64,000 nucleotides of DNA from positions 310,001-374,000 of the forward strand of contig NZ_JACHIU010000001.1 in assembly GCF_014207705.1 (NCBI RefSeq), read 5' to 3'. The stretch is from Sphaerisporangium rubeum. Its GTDB lineage: Bacteria > Actinomycetota > Actinomycetes > Streptosporangiales > Streptosporangiaceae. The position numbers and the translations under genes were made by a program. Below are positions 48,052 through 56,281 of this stretch, in pieces. The stretch's first letter is position 1. Each line of letters opens with the position of its first letter. Under the pieces are notes generated by a model. The model saw only the letters and a list, made by a program, of their open reading frames with translations, searched no databases and was not told the origin of the DNA.

Positions 48052-48082
48052 TGCGCGCCACGCATATATTGCGTGGCGCGCA
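48052..48082 (+). promoter_or_regulatory. Long palindromic TetR operator
   Basis: Perfect 13-bp inverted repeat (TGCGCGCCACGCA and its complement) with spacer TATAT, 21 bp upstream of the TetR-family start. The size and symmetry are those of an autoregulated TetR operator overlapping the promoter. Confidence 0.8.
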
Positions 48083-48102
48083 CTATCGGATAGAGTCGGC
48101 TC

Positions 48103-48714
48103 ATGAACGACGACGCGATGGACCTGCGCACGCGCAACCGGCGTGCGACCCGTGAGGCGATCGGCAACGCCGCGCTGCGCCTGGCCATCGAGCAGGGCCC
48201 CCACGGGCTGGCCCTCGTGCGCGTCGCCGACATCGCCGAAGCCGCGGGTGTCTCCCCCCGCACCTACAACAACTACTTCTCCAGCAGAGAGGAGGCGATC
48301 TGCGCGCTCCAGGCCGACCAGGCGCGCCGCCTCGGCGAGGCGCTGCGTGCGAGGCCGGCCACCGAGCCGTTCGACCAGGCGGTCGTCGCGGCGGTGATCG
48401 AGCTCTACACCGGCCCGGAACCCGACAGGGCCGGCCTCCGCATGATCATGCAGACCCCCGAGCTCGAAGGTGAGGCGCTGAAGGCGTTCACCATGGCCGA
48501 GCCCCCGCTCACCGAGGCCATCGCGGCCCGCACCGGCACCGACCCGGCGCGCGACCTCTTCCCCGCCGTCACCGCCGCCGCCGTCGCGGGTGCCATCCGT
48601 GTCGCGGGCCGGCACTGGCTCAGTCCGGGTACCGCGGAATCCTTCGCCGACATTCTGCGTACGGCGCTTTCTCATGTGCTTTCTCCGGAGAAACCGGATG
48701 ACACAGAGCAGTAA
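48103..48714 (+). CDS. TetR-family transcriptional regulator
   Basis: 203 aa from ATG at 48103. N-terminal TetR helix-turn-helix: ATREAIGNAALRLAIEQG, VRVADIAEAAGVSPRTYNNY FSSREEAI. The C-terminal ligand domain contains AGLRMIMQTPELEGEALKAF. It is divergent from groEL, with a long palindrome just upstream, so it is almost certainly autoregulated; its other targets are not obvious because the next gene downstream is convergent. Ligand unknown. Confidence 0.92.
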   Translation: MNDDAMDLRTRNRRATREAIGNAALRLAIEQGPHGLALVRVADIAEAAGVSPRTYNNYFSSREEAICALQADQARRLGEALRARPATEPFDQAVVAAVIELYTGPEPDRAGLRMIMQTPELEGEALKAFTMAEPPLTEAIAARTGTDPARDLFPAVTAAAVAGAIRVAGRHWLSPGTAESFADILRTALSHVLSPEKPDDTEQ

Positions 48715-48826
48715 GGGTGAGAAAAGTGCCGGATATCAGTGGAATGCGGCCCCTGGTCCGTGTTTCCCGGCATCGCCGGGTGGTCCAGAGGCCGCTTCTC
48801 CGTGCCGCCTGGTGCGGTCGTTCGAC

Positions 48827-50308
48827 TCAGCGGTAACCGGCGGCGACGACGGCGGCCTGGACCGCGTTGTCCGTCGCGTCGGACGGGTAGCCCGCGACCA
48901 TCGCGCCTTCGTAGAAGGTGCCGACGCTCAGGTTGCGGTTGTCGATGCAGCAGTCGCCACCGCTGCCGAGGATGATGGCGCCTTGCTTCCTCATGGGGCT
49001 GTAGCCGCGGGGGAGCGCGCCGTCCCACAGGGTGGTCATGCCGCCGGACTGCGCGTTGCCACCCTTGATGGCGAACCGTGAGGTGCCGTTGTTCTTGAGC
49101 ATCGCGGTGACGAACTTGTTGGGGAACGTCCGCTGGTTCGGGTTCCAGGAGGAGCTGCCGCCGGGGTAGAGGCCGTACTCGAGGTCGGCCTGGACCCAGG
49201 GCCCGGACCCCGAGCACCCGCCGAACCAGCAGCTCGACCCGAAGTAGATCGCGTCCATGGCCCCCGCGCCGTCGGCCCGCCGCGTCGTCTCGCTGTTGCC
49301 GTAGTCGAAGCAGCAGCCGCTGTTGTAGTGCGTGCCGCTGGTCACCATGTACATGCCCTCGGGTGCGCTGCCGGTGGGGACACCGGTCGTGTGGCCGTCA
49401 CGCCAGTAGCTGTTGCCCTGGTTGATGTAGAGGGAGTACGCCTTGCTGCCGAGCACCGTCAGCGACTCGGTGGTCGCGTTCGCGGGGCTGGCGGCGCCGC
49501 CGACCCCGCCGGATCCCTGGTAGCCGAGGTTGTTGCCGCGACCCGACTGGTCGTAGATGACGGTGACGACACACGAGGTGCCGGAGCAGAACGAGTCCTG
49601 GGACGCGGCGTTGGCCGCGCCGCCGGCGCTGAGCACGCCGATGTTCCTGGTCGTGTTGTCGGAGGATCGCCGCACCTGGTACAGGTTGCCGTTGTACGAA
49701 CGGTAGAGCGCGCGTACGAGGCTGTGGGCCGCGACGCACGGTGTGCCACCCGCGGCGTAGATGTCACACGGCCGGTCGGCGGCCTGCGGTGTCTGCGACG
49801 GGGACGGGGACGGCGTCTGTGACGGCGACGGGGACGGTGACACCGAAGGTGACGGGGACGTGCTGGGGGAGCCGGTCGGCACGCCGGTGCAGTTCGTGCC
49901 GTTCAGCGCGAAGTTCGTCGGCGTGGGGTTCGCGCCGGACGTGCTGCCGTTGAAGCCGAAGGACGTGCTCGCGCCGGTGGCCAGCGACCCGTTGTAGGAC
50001 ACGTTGGTCGCGGTGACCTGCGCGCCGGACTGCGTGTGGGTGGCGTTCCAGATCTGGGTGATCGTCTGTCCGCCGGTGAACGACCACGTCAGCCGCCAGC
50101 CGGTGATCGCGTCACCCAGGTTGGTGACGGACACGTTCGCGCCGAACCCGCCGGGCCACTGGCTGGACACGGTGTAGTCCACGCGGCATCCGGCGGCCGC
50201 GCCGGCGGGAGCGGTCAGCGCGCCTGTGACGGCGAGTACCGCGACGAGCACCGTGGTGAGCGCGGCGGTCACCCCGGCGGCGAGCCGGGGCCGTGAGCGA
50301 GGTTTCAT
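48827..50308 (-). CDS. Secreted CBM2-GH54 alpha-L-arabinofuranosidase
   Basis: 493 aa. Residues 1-38 are a signal peptide (PAGAAA). About 39-140 form a CBM2 (WPGGFGANVSV, NVSYNGSLATG, SGANPTPTNFALNGT). A Pro-Ser linker follows and about 174-493 is the GH54 (AbfB) catalytic domain: RPCDIYAAGGTPCVAAHSLV, a CCFDYGN pair of adjacent cysteines, WVQADLEYGLYPGG and KQGAIILGSGGDCC. GH54 enzymes release arabinofuranose from arabinoxylan and arabinan. The usual GH54 C-terminal CBM42 is missing and replaced functionally by the N-terminal CBM2. A LacI-type operator with one mismatch lies 34 bp upstream of the start. Confidence 0.92.
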   Translation of the reverse strand: MKPRSRPRLAAGVTAALTTVLVAVLAVTGALTAPAGAAAGCRVDYTVSSQWPGGFGANVSVTNLGDAITGWRLTWSFTGGQTITQIWNATHTQSGAQVTATNVSYNGSLATGASTSFGFNGSTSGANPTPTNFALNGTNCTGVPTGSPSTSPSPSVSPSPSPSQTPSPSPSQTPQAADRPCDIYAAGGTPCVAAHSLVRALYRSYNGNLYQVRRSSDNTTRNIGVLSAGGAANAASQDSFCSGTSCVVTVIYDQSGRGNNLGYQGSGGVGGAASPANATTESLTVLGSKAYSLYINQGNSYWRDGHTTGVPTGSAPEGMYMVTSGTHYNSGCCFDYGNSETTRRADGAGAMDAIYFGSSCWFGGCSGSGPWVQADLEYGLYPGGSSSWNPNQRTFPNKFVTAMLKNNGTSRFAIKGGNAQSGGMTTLWDGALPRGYSPMRKQGAIILGSGGDCCIDNRNLSVGTFYEGAMVAGYPSDATDNAVQAAVVAAGYR

Positions 50309-50342
50309 GGTGACTCCACGTGCGGGTACGGGGACATTCCTC

Positions 50343-50356
50343 TGTTAGCGCTCACA
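50343..50356. promoter_or_regulatory. LacI-type operator variant (TGTTAGCGCTCACA)
   Basis: One mismatch from the perfect palindrome at 29567-29580 and 57139-57152. Located just upstream of the GH54 gene, so it probably represses it in the absence of inducing sugar. Confidence 0.7.
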
Positions 50357-50865
50357 ATCGTGATGCGCATCGGTCGTGCCGGGAGCGAATACGACGCGAT
50401 GGCGACCGTCAACACCCCTGCCTGTGTCGCGGTGCTCCCCGCACGCGGACTGGCCGCTCTCGCTGGGAACGCTCACATGGACATGATCGGGACTGTGCGC
50501 AACTTTCATCGTGTGACGGCCCTCGGGGGACGGCGCGGCCCGGTGCGCGCGACGGTACGGCGCGTGGCGCCGGACGCGGACGGTGAACGGCCGGCGCGAT
50601 GTCGACACGCTGTCGGCACGGCGTCATGAGATCACCGTCCTCGCCACATTTCGCGCGAAGAAAAGGCTTAACGGTCACAACTCATGGAACGCCGGGTAAT
50701 TCGGAAATCGGCGTTGGGATTTCGTGCACCCTGGCTGTGCACATCGCTTACCGGGTTGGTGATTCCTGCACCGGCCGCCGGAATTCGCATGGCCGGCGCG
50801 AGAGGAATCGCTGGACATGGCTATAGCATTCACCAGGTCGAAAGAGCGTAATCACAAGGGGTGAT
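50357..50865. other. 500-bp intergenic region without supported gene
   Basis: Between the GH54 and NlpC/P60-like genes. Short frames exist but lack ribosome binding sites and actinomycete codon bias. Two GTGCAC hexamers (50724-50729, 50737-50742) form a small inverted repeat. TATAGC near 50823 could be a -10 element for the NlpC/P60-like gene. I checked by eye for a c-di-AMP (ydaO) riboswitch, which often precedes such genes in actinomycetes, and do not see its core. Confidence 0.4.
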
Positions 50866-51717
50866 ATGTCCACTAAGCAGTTTTTCATGAATCTCGCGAT
50901 TCTCGGTGCCGCCGCGACGTCCCCGGTGCCGCTCGGCGCGACCGCCGCGTTCGCCGAGGCGGCCGCGGCCCCCGCGCACGTCACCGCGGTGGACGTGACC
51001 CGGCAGCAGGTCATCGACCGCGCGAAGACCTGGAATCCCGGCACACCTCAGCGCGTGCCGTACAGCCAGAACAAGTACCACAACGGCTACCGCACCGACT
51101 GCTCCGGCTACGCCTCGATGGCGCTCGGACTCAAGGCGCCGGGGCCGAACACCGTGACGCTCGCCTCGGCGTCGGTCAGCAGTCCCATCGCCATGTCCGC
51201 GCTGCTGCCCGGCGACCTCGTCATCGACCCCATCGGTGACAGCGACTCCCGCCACGTCGTCATCTTCGAGCAGTGGGCCGACGCGGGCCACACGTCCTAC
51301 TGGGCCTACGAGCAGCGCGGCGGCTACGGGACCGACCACCGCGTCCTCGGCTACGGGCTGAGCGGCGGCAGCCAGTTCCACGCCTACCGTCCCAAGGTGC
51401 TCGGCGGCGGTGGGGCCCCGGGGCCCGGCGGGAAGTACTGGGTCGACACGTTCGCCGCCGCGACCGGCTACCGCGAGCCGAACACCGGCGACCCGCAGGG
51501 CACGCTCGACAAGGGCACCAACTACGTGTACTGCCGGACCTGGGGTGCCGAGGTCCGGCACGGCGGTGACGTCAACCACTGGTGGCTGCGCACCGACCTC
51601 GACCGCACCGACCCCGGCAAGAACGGCCGCGGCGCCTACGTCTCGGCGTACTACCTCGCCAAGTGGGGCAACGACGAGGCCAAGGACAACGCGGGCCGGG
51701 ACATCCCGAACTGCTGA
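50866..51717 (+). CDS. Secreted NlpC/P60-like cell wall hydrolase
   Basis: 283 aa, ATG with AAGGGG upstream. Signal peptide to about residue 32. The core at about 45-180 has the NlpC/P60-type catalytic Cys in RTDCSGYASMALGL and a His in RHVVIFEQW, with GDLVIDP between. It is a divergent member, as the usual third polar residue is less clear. The C-terminal 100 residues (GGKYWVDTFAAATGYRE, NYVYCRTWGAEV, NHWWLRTDLD) form a domain with SH3-like character seen in secreted actinomycete hydrolases. It would cleave peptide cross-bridges or amide bonds in the cell wall. A bidirectional terminator follows. Confidence 0.82.
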   Translation: MSTKQFFMNLAILGAAATSPVPLGATAAFAEAAAAPAHVTAVDVTRQQVIDRAKTWNPGTPQRVPYSQNKYHNGYRTDCSGYASMALGLKAPGPNTVTLASASVSSPIAMSALLPGDLVIDPIGDSDSRHVVIFEQWADAGHTSYWAYEQRGGYGTDHRVLGYGLSGGSQFHAYRPKVLGGGGAPGPGGKYWVDTFAAATGYREPNTGDPQGTLDKGTNYVYCRTWGAEVRHGGDVNHWWLRTDLDRTDPGKNGRGAYVSAYYLAKWGNDEAKDNAGRDIPNC

Positions 51718-51796
51718 ACCCGCCGAGCACCCGGACGGTGGACCGCACGCCGTGCCCTCCGGCGACTGCACGGCGGGGCCGCCGCACCGGGGACCA

Positions 51797-51835
51797 CCCG
51801 TCTCCGCCCGGAGCCTTGGGCCGGGCGGAGACGGG
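51797..51835. terminator. Bidirectional terminator between NlpC/P60 gene and conservon
   Basis: Perfect 15-bp inverted repeat with a 9-base loop in the convergent gap; 6 bp before the conservon's last stop codon. Confidence 0.78.
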
Positions 51836-51840
51836 TCTCG

Positions 51841-52434
51841 TCATCCGGAGAAGTTGCCGCCGACCGCGTAGGTGACGAGGGTCGTCAGCACCTCCTTGAC
51901 CGAGTTCTTGTCGCGGACGTCGCACAGCACGATCGGCGCCACGCCGTCCAGGCCGAGCGCACGGCGGATCTTGTGCGGGTCGTGGCGGCGCGCACCGTCG
52001 AAGCAGTTGACCGCGACCACGAACGGCAGGCCGCGCTGCTCGAAGTAGTCCACCGCGGGGAAGCAGTCCTGCAACCGGCGCGTGTCGGCGAGCACCACGG
52101 CGCCGAGTGCGCCGAGCGACAGCTCGTCCCACATGAACCAGAACCTGTCCTGTCCCGGTGTGCCGAACAGGTAGAGCCACAGCCCTTCCCGCACGGTGAT
52201 GCGGCCGAAGTCCAGCGCCACCGTCGTGGTGGTCTTGGTCTCCACTCCGGAGAGGTCGTCGACGCCGACCCCGCGATCGCTGAGCAACTCTTCGGTGTGC
52301 AGGGGACGAATCTCGCTGATCGTGCCGACCATGGTCGTCTTGCCGACCCCGAAACCGCCGGCGATGAGGATCTTGATGGCCATCGCCGGCGGTGCGCCGG
52401 TGGCAGCGGTCCGGTCAGAGGCTGCGTAGCGCAT
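51841..52434 (-). CDS. Conservon GTPase (CvnD-like)
   Basis: 197 aa. After a variable 17-residue start there is a Ras/MglA-like nucleotide-binding fold: Walker A GGFGVGKTT (about 26-34), a switch region with TTTTVALDFGRI, a G3-like LFGTPGQDRFWFMWDE, and NCFDG in place of NKxD. CvnD proteins act with CvnA, B and C in a membrane-associated G-protein-like complex that affects development and metabolism. The start overlaps the DUF742 gene by 20 bp. Last gene of the four-gene conservon. Confidence 0.93.
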   Translation of the reverse strand: MRYAASDRTAATGAPPAMAIKILIAGGFGVGKTTMVGTISEIRPLHTEELLSDRGVGVDDLSGVETKTTTTVALDFGRITVREGLWLYLFGTPGQDRFWFMWDELSLGALGAVVLADTRRLQDCFPAVDYFEQRGLPFVVAVNCFDGARRHDPHKIRRALGLDGVAPIVLCDVRDKNSVKEVLTTLVTYAVGGNFSG

Positions 52435-52765
52435 GCAGTACTTCCCTGTAGATGCGTTCGTCGATCGCCTGTGCGGCAGGCTGCGGTCGTTCGATGGTCA
52501 CGAGGCCTTCACGCCGCAGGTCACCGAGGATCACCCGGATGATGTTGAGCGGGAGGCGGAGATGCGCTGCGAGGTCCGCCACCGGTATGGGCCGGCGGCA
52601 TGTCGCGAGGACGGCGAGGTACTCCGGGGTCAGGTCCGGTTGCTCGTAAGGAATAGCGACGGTCGTGACGATGGCCACCAGATTGAAGGCCTCACCCGGG
52701 GGGCGTGCACGGCCGCCGGTCAGGCCGAAAAGCCTGACCAGCGGCCCGGGATCCTCACCTGTCAC
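52415..52765 (-). CDS. DUF742 protein (CvnC-like)
   Basis: 116 aa, typical DUF742 of a conservon: PLVRLFGLTGGRARP at the start, then a winged-helix with PEYLAVLATCRRPIPVADLA, LPLNIIRVILGDL and EGLVTIERP. The 5' end overlaps the CvnB-like stop by 4 bp (52762-52765) and the 3' end overlaps the GTPase gene. Role: adaptor or DNA-binding-like partner in the conservon complex; biochemical function not established. Confidence 0.93.
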   Translation of the reverse strand: MTGEDPGPLVRLFGLTGGRARPPGEAFNLVAIVTTVAIPYEQPDLTPEYLAVLATCRRPIPVADLAAHLRLPLNIIRVILGDLRREGLVTIERPQPAAQAIDERIYREVLHALRSL

Positions 52766-53187
52766 GGCCTGGAGCCATTCCAGGCGGGTGCCGGAGCGGC
52801 ACCCCTCGGCAACGTGGACAGGTGCTCGCCGACCCGCTTGACGAGCAGCGCCATCTCGTACGTGACCATGCCGAGCTCGGCGTCCCCTGTGGCGATCACC
52901 GCGAGCCGTGCACCCTGCCCCGCGGCGGTCACGAACAGGAAGCCGTCCTCCAGCTCGATGATCGTCTGCCGGACGCCACCGAGACCGAAGTGGCGTCCCG
53001 CGCCGAGCGCGAGGCTGTGGCTTCCCGCGGAGATGGCGGACAGGTGTTCTGAGTCCTCACGGGTCAGTCCTCGTGAGCCACCCATGGCAAGACCGTCGGC
53101 GGACAGCACGATGACGTGCCGGATGCCGCGCACTCGCTGAGTCAGGTCGTCCAGCAGCCAGCTCAGCTCGGGTCGGTGATCGGGCAT
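52762..53187 (-). CDS. Roadblock/LC7 protein (CvnB-like)
   Basis: 141 aa from ATG at 53187, chosen because AAGGAGGG lies at good spacing; a start 13 codons earlier has none. Roadblock/LC7 fold: HVIVLSADGLAMGGSRGL, LSAISAGSHSLALGAG, ELEDGFLFVTAAGQGA. Such proteins are GTPase-activating or scaffold partners of MglA-like GTPases. Tightly placed between the kinase-like CvnA gene and DUF742 gene. Confidence 0.94.
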   Translation of the reverse strand: MPDHRPELSWLLDDLTQRVRGIRHVIVLSADGLAMGGSRGLTREDSEHLSAISAGSHSLALGAGRHFGLGGVRQTIIELEDGFLFVTAAGQGARLAVIATGDAELGMVTYEMALLVKRVGEHLSTLPRGAAPAPAWNGSRP

Positions 53188-53226
53188 GGGAGGCCCTCCT
53201 TTCGATACCGCGTTCATCGTCTTCAT

Positions 53227-55992
53227 CTACTTCTTGCCGGTCTCGTCGCGGCCCTGCTGCCAGCCCCGCTGCATGGACGACATGATGGTGAACAGTTCCT
53301 CCGGTGAGCGGGAGGTGACGTCGCGCTGCTCGGAGGGCCGGGAGGTGCGCAACTGCGGAGCCAGGCTGGCCTGCCGCACACGCATCGGCAGCCCGTCCAG
53401 GTCTTCGTCCTCACCGGTCGGCACATATGCCTGCGGCCGGGGGAACGACGTCGCGGAGGTCGTCTGCTCGTGCGGCGGTGTCACCCGCCGCGGCGGCGCC
53501 GGCTGAGCGGGGCCCGGTGGCTGAGCGGGGCCCGGTGGCTGGGCCAGGGCCGGCGGAGACGCCGCCGGTGACGGCGGCCCGGACTCCCGAGGGGGCCGGG
53601 GAGCGGCCTGGAACCAGTCGGACGCCGGTTCGAGGTACGGCGCCGGCCGGTGTTCGACGGGTGCGTTCCCTTCGAACCCTTCAGGCGCGCCGTTTCCGCC
53701 GTTGCCGTGGTATCCGGCGGGTCCGCCGGCGTACCCGCCGGGGTCACCGGGGCCGCCTGCGGGTGGCCCGCCGTCGAATCCGCCGGGTCCGTCGAATCCG
53801 CCGGGTCCGTCGAATCCGCCGGGTCCGTGGGGGCCGGTGGGTCCGCCGCCGTACCCCGCCGGACCGCCGGGTCCGTCCGGACCGCCAGGAAGAGCCGGCC
53901 CGCCGGGTCCGCCGGGTCCGTGGTACGCGCCGTTGACGGTCTCCAGGCCGGTCGGTTCGGCGACGCCGGACAGGGTGCGCGGACCCGCCGGGGAGGCCGT
54001 GGTGAGGGCTCGCACCTGACGGGCCACCGTGGTGGGGCCCTCGGGGGCGACGGGTTCCCAGGTGGCGGTGTCGGCGGAGCCGGACCCCGCCGCGGCGGGG
54101 GCCAGGGGCTCGGGGACGGCCAGCAGGGAGGGAGGCAGCAGCACGATGGCTGTGGTGCCCTCGTACGGCGAGCGGCGCAGCGAGATCTTGATGCCGTGCC
54201 GCGCGGCGAGCCGCGCCACCACGAACAGGCCGAGCCGGTCGCTGTCCACCAGGTCGAACTCCGGCGGCTCCGACAGCTTGGCGTTGAGCTCGTCGAGCAC
54301 CGCCTGGCTCAGCCCGAGCCCGCGGTCCTCGACCTCCAGCGCGAAGCCGTTGGCCGCCGGCATGCCGCGCACGGCCACGCTGGTCTCCGGCGGCGAGAAC
54401 ACCGTGGCGTTCTCCACCAGCTCGGCGACCAGGTGGATGACGTCGGCGACCGCGACACCGAGCAGCGGCGGGGCCTGCGGCATGGGGGGCACGATGACGC
54501 GGGTGTAGTCCTCGACCTCCAGCACGGCGCTGCGCACCACGTCGAAGATCGACACCGGGTCCCGCCAGCGGCGCGCGGGGGTCGCGTCGGACAGGATGAC
54601 GAGGTTCTCCGCGTGCCGCCGCATGCGGGTCGTCAGGTGGTCGAGCCGGAACAGGTCCTCGAGGATCTCCGGTTCCTCGACCCGGCGTTCCATGGTGTCG
54701 AGGAGCGTGAGCTGGCGGTGGAGCAGCGCCTGGTTGCGCCACGCCAGGTTGAGGAACACCTGGCCGACACCCTTGCGCAGCCTCGCCTGGTCGACCGCGG
54801 CGCCGACGGCGGTGCTCTGGACGGCGGAGAACGCCTCCACCAGCCGCTCCACCTCGGCCGTACCGGCGGACTCCAGCTCCGGTGCCTCCGTGGCGGGGTC
54901 CACGTCGTCACCTCGGCGCAGCCGCTCGACGAGACGCGGCAGCCGCCGTTCCGCGAGTTCGGCCGCGGAGCTCTGCAGGCGCCTCAGCTCCCTGATCAGG
55001 GAGAGGCCGAAGCGGTAGGACAGCACGATCGACGCGACGACGGCGAGCAGGCCGACACCGAGGATCAGTCCGATGCGCCAGTACGTCGCGACCTTGTCGG
55101 TCTGCCGTGCCTCCTCCGACCAGAACAGTTCGTACTGCGTGTCGCGCACGATGCTCACGCCGAGCAGGTCGGCGTCGCTCTTGTAGAGGCCGGCGTCAAG
55201 CGGGGGAGTGCCTGCCGCGTTCCAATTGTGGATCCGGTCCTCCACCGCCTGCAGGCGCCGGTACGGCAGGCTACGCACCATGTTCTCGTAGTAGACGCCG
55301 AGGGTGGGCTTCAGGTCGCGGCCGGCGTCGGCCATGGCGATGCGGCGGCCGGTCATGGCGGAGACGAAGGCCGAGCGGCCGGCGGGGGTCATGCGTCCCT
55401 GTGTGATCGCGCTGGACAGGACCGCGTTCTCCCGGCTCAGGTACTCGGCGGCCTCGATGTAGGCGGCCATGCCGCGCACGGCGCGGTACGACGGCACGTC
55501 GCTGAGGGTCTCTTCGTCGTTGAGTTGGCCGAGCGCGTCGTCGACCAGCCTGTTGTAGGCCTCGATGACCCTCAGGCGTGGCGAGAGCGTGCCGTTGTCG
55601 GCGGACTGCCGGAGCGACTGGAGCGATTCAAGGCTGCCGAGCAGTGCGCGCATGGCGGCGGGGGGTTCGGTGTTCGCGCGTGCGCTTCCCGGGCCGATGA
55701 CCTGGCGCAGCCGTCTGACCTGCTCGTCGGTCGTCCGCCGCTGGTCGGCGAGTGCCGTGTCGCCGGCGGTGCCGCTGCTGGCCTGAGCGGAGGCCTGGCG
55801 TTCCCGCTGGAGTTCGTACACGAGTTGCAGCACCGGGGAGCCGATGGTCTGCCAGCGGCTCTGGGTGCGGTTGATCTCCGTGAGTTCCTGGATGCTGGCG
55901 TACGCGATCACACCCCACAGTGCGACCATGGAGACCAGGGGAAGCACGAGGATCCTGAGTAGCTTCGTGCGGATCGGTCGGGGTGAGCTCAT
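53227..55992 (-). CDS. Conservon sensor kinase (CvnA-like, NIT domain)
   Basis: 921 aa. N-terminal membrane helix at about 12-32, an extracellular nitrate/nitrite-sensing-type helical domain at about 40-300 (ELQRERQASAQASSG), a second membrane helix at about 308-330, a HAMP-like linker, and an HATPase_c domain at about 455-620 (LVAELVENATVFSPP, VEDRGLGLSQ, LGLFVVARLAARHGI). Typical of CvnA, which lacks a classical phosphoacceptor His region. The last 260 residues are a Pro/Gly-rich tail with three exact 6-residue repeats FDGPGG (18-bp DNA repeat at 53772-53825), and Pro-Gln stretches. First gene of the conservon. ATG overlaps no upstream gene. Confidence 0.93.
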   Translation of the reverse strand: MSSPRPIRTKLLRILVLPLVSMVALWGVIAYASIQELTEINRTQSRWQTIGSPVLQLVYELQRERQASAQASSGTAGDTALADQRRTTDEQVRRLRQVIGPGSARANTEPPAAMRALLGSLESLQSLRQSADNGTLSPRLRVIEAYNRLVDDALGQLNDEETLSDVPSYRAVRGMAAYIEAAEYLSRENAVLSSAITQGRMTPAGRSAFVSAMTGRRIAMADAGRDLKPTLGVYYENMVRSLPYRRLQAVEDRIHNWNAAGTPPLDAGLYKSDADLLGVSIVRDTQYELFWSEEARQTDKVATYWRIGLILGVGLLAVVASIVLSYRFGLSLIRELRRLQSSAAELAERRLPRLVERLRRGDDVDPATEAPELESAGTAEVERLVEAFSAVQSTAVGAAVDQARLRKGVGQVFLNLAWRNQALLHRQLTLLDTMERRVEEPEILEDLFRLDHLTTRMRRHAENLVILSDATPARRWRDPVSIFDVVRSAVLEVEDYTRVIVPPMPQAPPLLGVAVADVIHLVAELVENATVFSPPETSVAVRGMPAANGFALEVEDRGLGLSQAVLDELNAKLSEPPEFDLVDSDRLGLFVVARLAARHGIKISLRRSPYEGTTAIVLLPPSLLAVPEPLAPAAAGSGSADTATWEPVAPEGPTTVARQVRALTTASPAGPRTLSGVAEPTGLETVNGAYHGPGGPGGPALPGGPDGPGGPAGYGGGPTGPHGPGGFDGPGGFDGPGGFDGGPPAGGPGDPGGYAGGPAGYHGNGGNGAPEGFEGNAPVEHRPAPYLEPASDWFQAAPRPPRESGPPSPAASPPALAQPPGPAQPPGPAQPAPPRRVTPPHEQTTSATSFPRPQAYVPTGEDEDLDGLPMRVRQASLAPQLRTSRPSEQRDVTSRSPEELFTIMSSMQRGWQQGRDETGKK
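53772..53825 (-). repeat. Three 18-bp tandem repeats in conservon kinase tail
   Basis: CGTCGAATCCGCCGGGTC occurs three times without change and encodes FDGPGG repeats. Exact DNA identity suggests recent expansion and likely length variation among strains. Confidence 0.8.
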
Positions 55993-56221
55993 CCATCAAG
56001 TCCAATATGCGTTGCAGTGCGCGGCAGGCGACCGCGGGCCGACGCCTTCCCCGGGCTCCCCCCACGGCAGGTGCGCCTATGACCGGCCTAACGATGCCAC
56101 TGGGACATACGTGCCTCAAGACGACAATACGAAGTTTCCATATCGATGTGGCTCGTGAGCGGCATTTTTCTTGCGCTGCGTCACCAAAGCCGGAGAAGCA
56201 TCACGAAACGTCACCCGACAG

Positions 56222-56237
56222 CTGTGATAGATCACAG
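56222..56237. promoter_or_regulatory. Palindrome CTGTGAT-AG-ATCACAG
   Basis: 16-bp perfect inverted repeat, about 230 bp upstream of the conservon and between it and the methyltransferase gene. It resembles CRP half-sites, but the spacing between TGTGA and TCACA is 4 rather than 6, so regulator identity is uncertain. Confidence 0.35.
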
Positions 56238-56242
56238 TCAGG

Positions 56243-56273
56243 ACCGGTACCGGACAGGATGGCCGGTACCGGT
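56243..56273 (-). terminator. Terminator after methyltransferase gene
   Basis: Perfect 11-bp inverted repeat (ACCGGTACCGG arms) with a 9-base loop, 9 bp beyond the methyltransferase stop on the minus strand. Confidence 0.7.
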
Positions 56274-56281
56274 CGCCACGG

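Noticed and set aside
50357..50865. Possible c-di-AMP riboswitch before the NlpC/P60-like gene
   Set aside because: The conserved core segments of the ydaO class could not be found by eye.
56222..56237. CRP-binding site
   Set aside because: The half-sites are right but the spacer is 4 bp, not 6; kept only as an unassigned palindrome.
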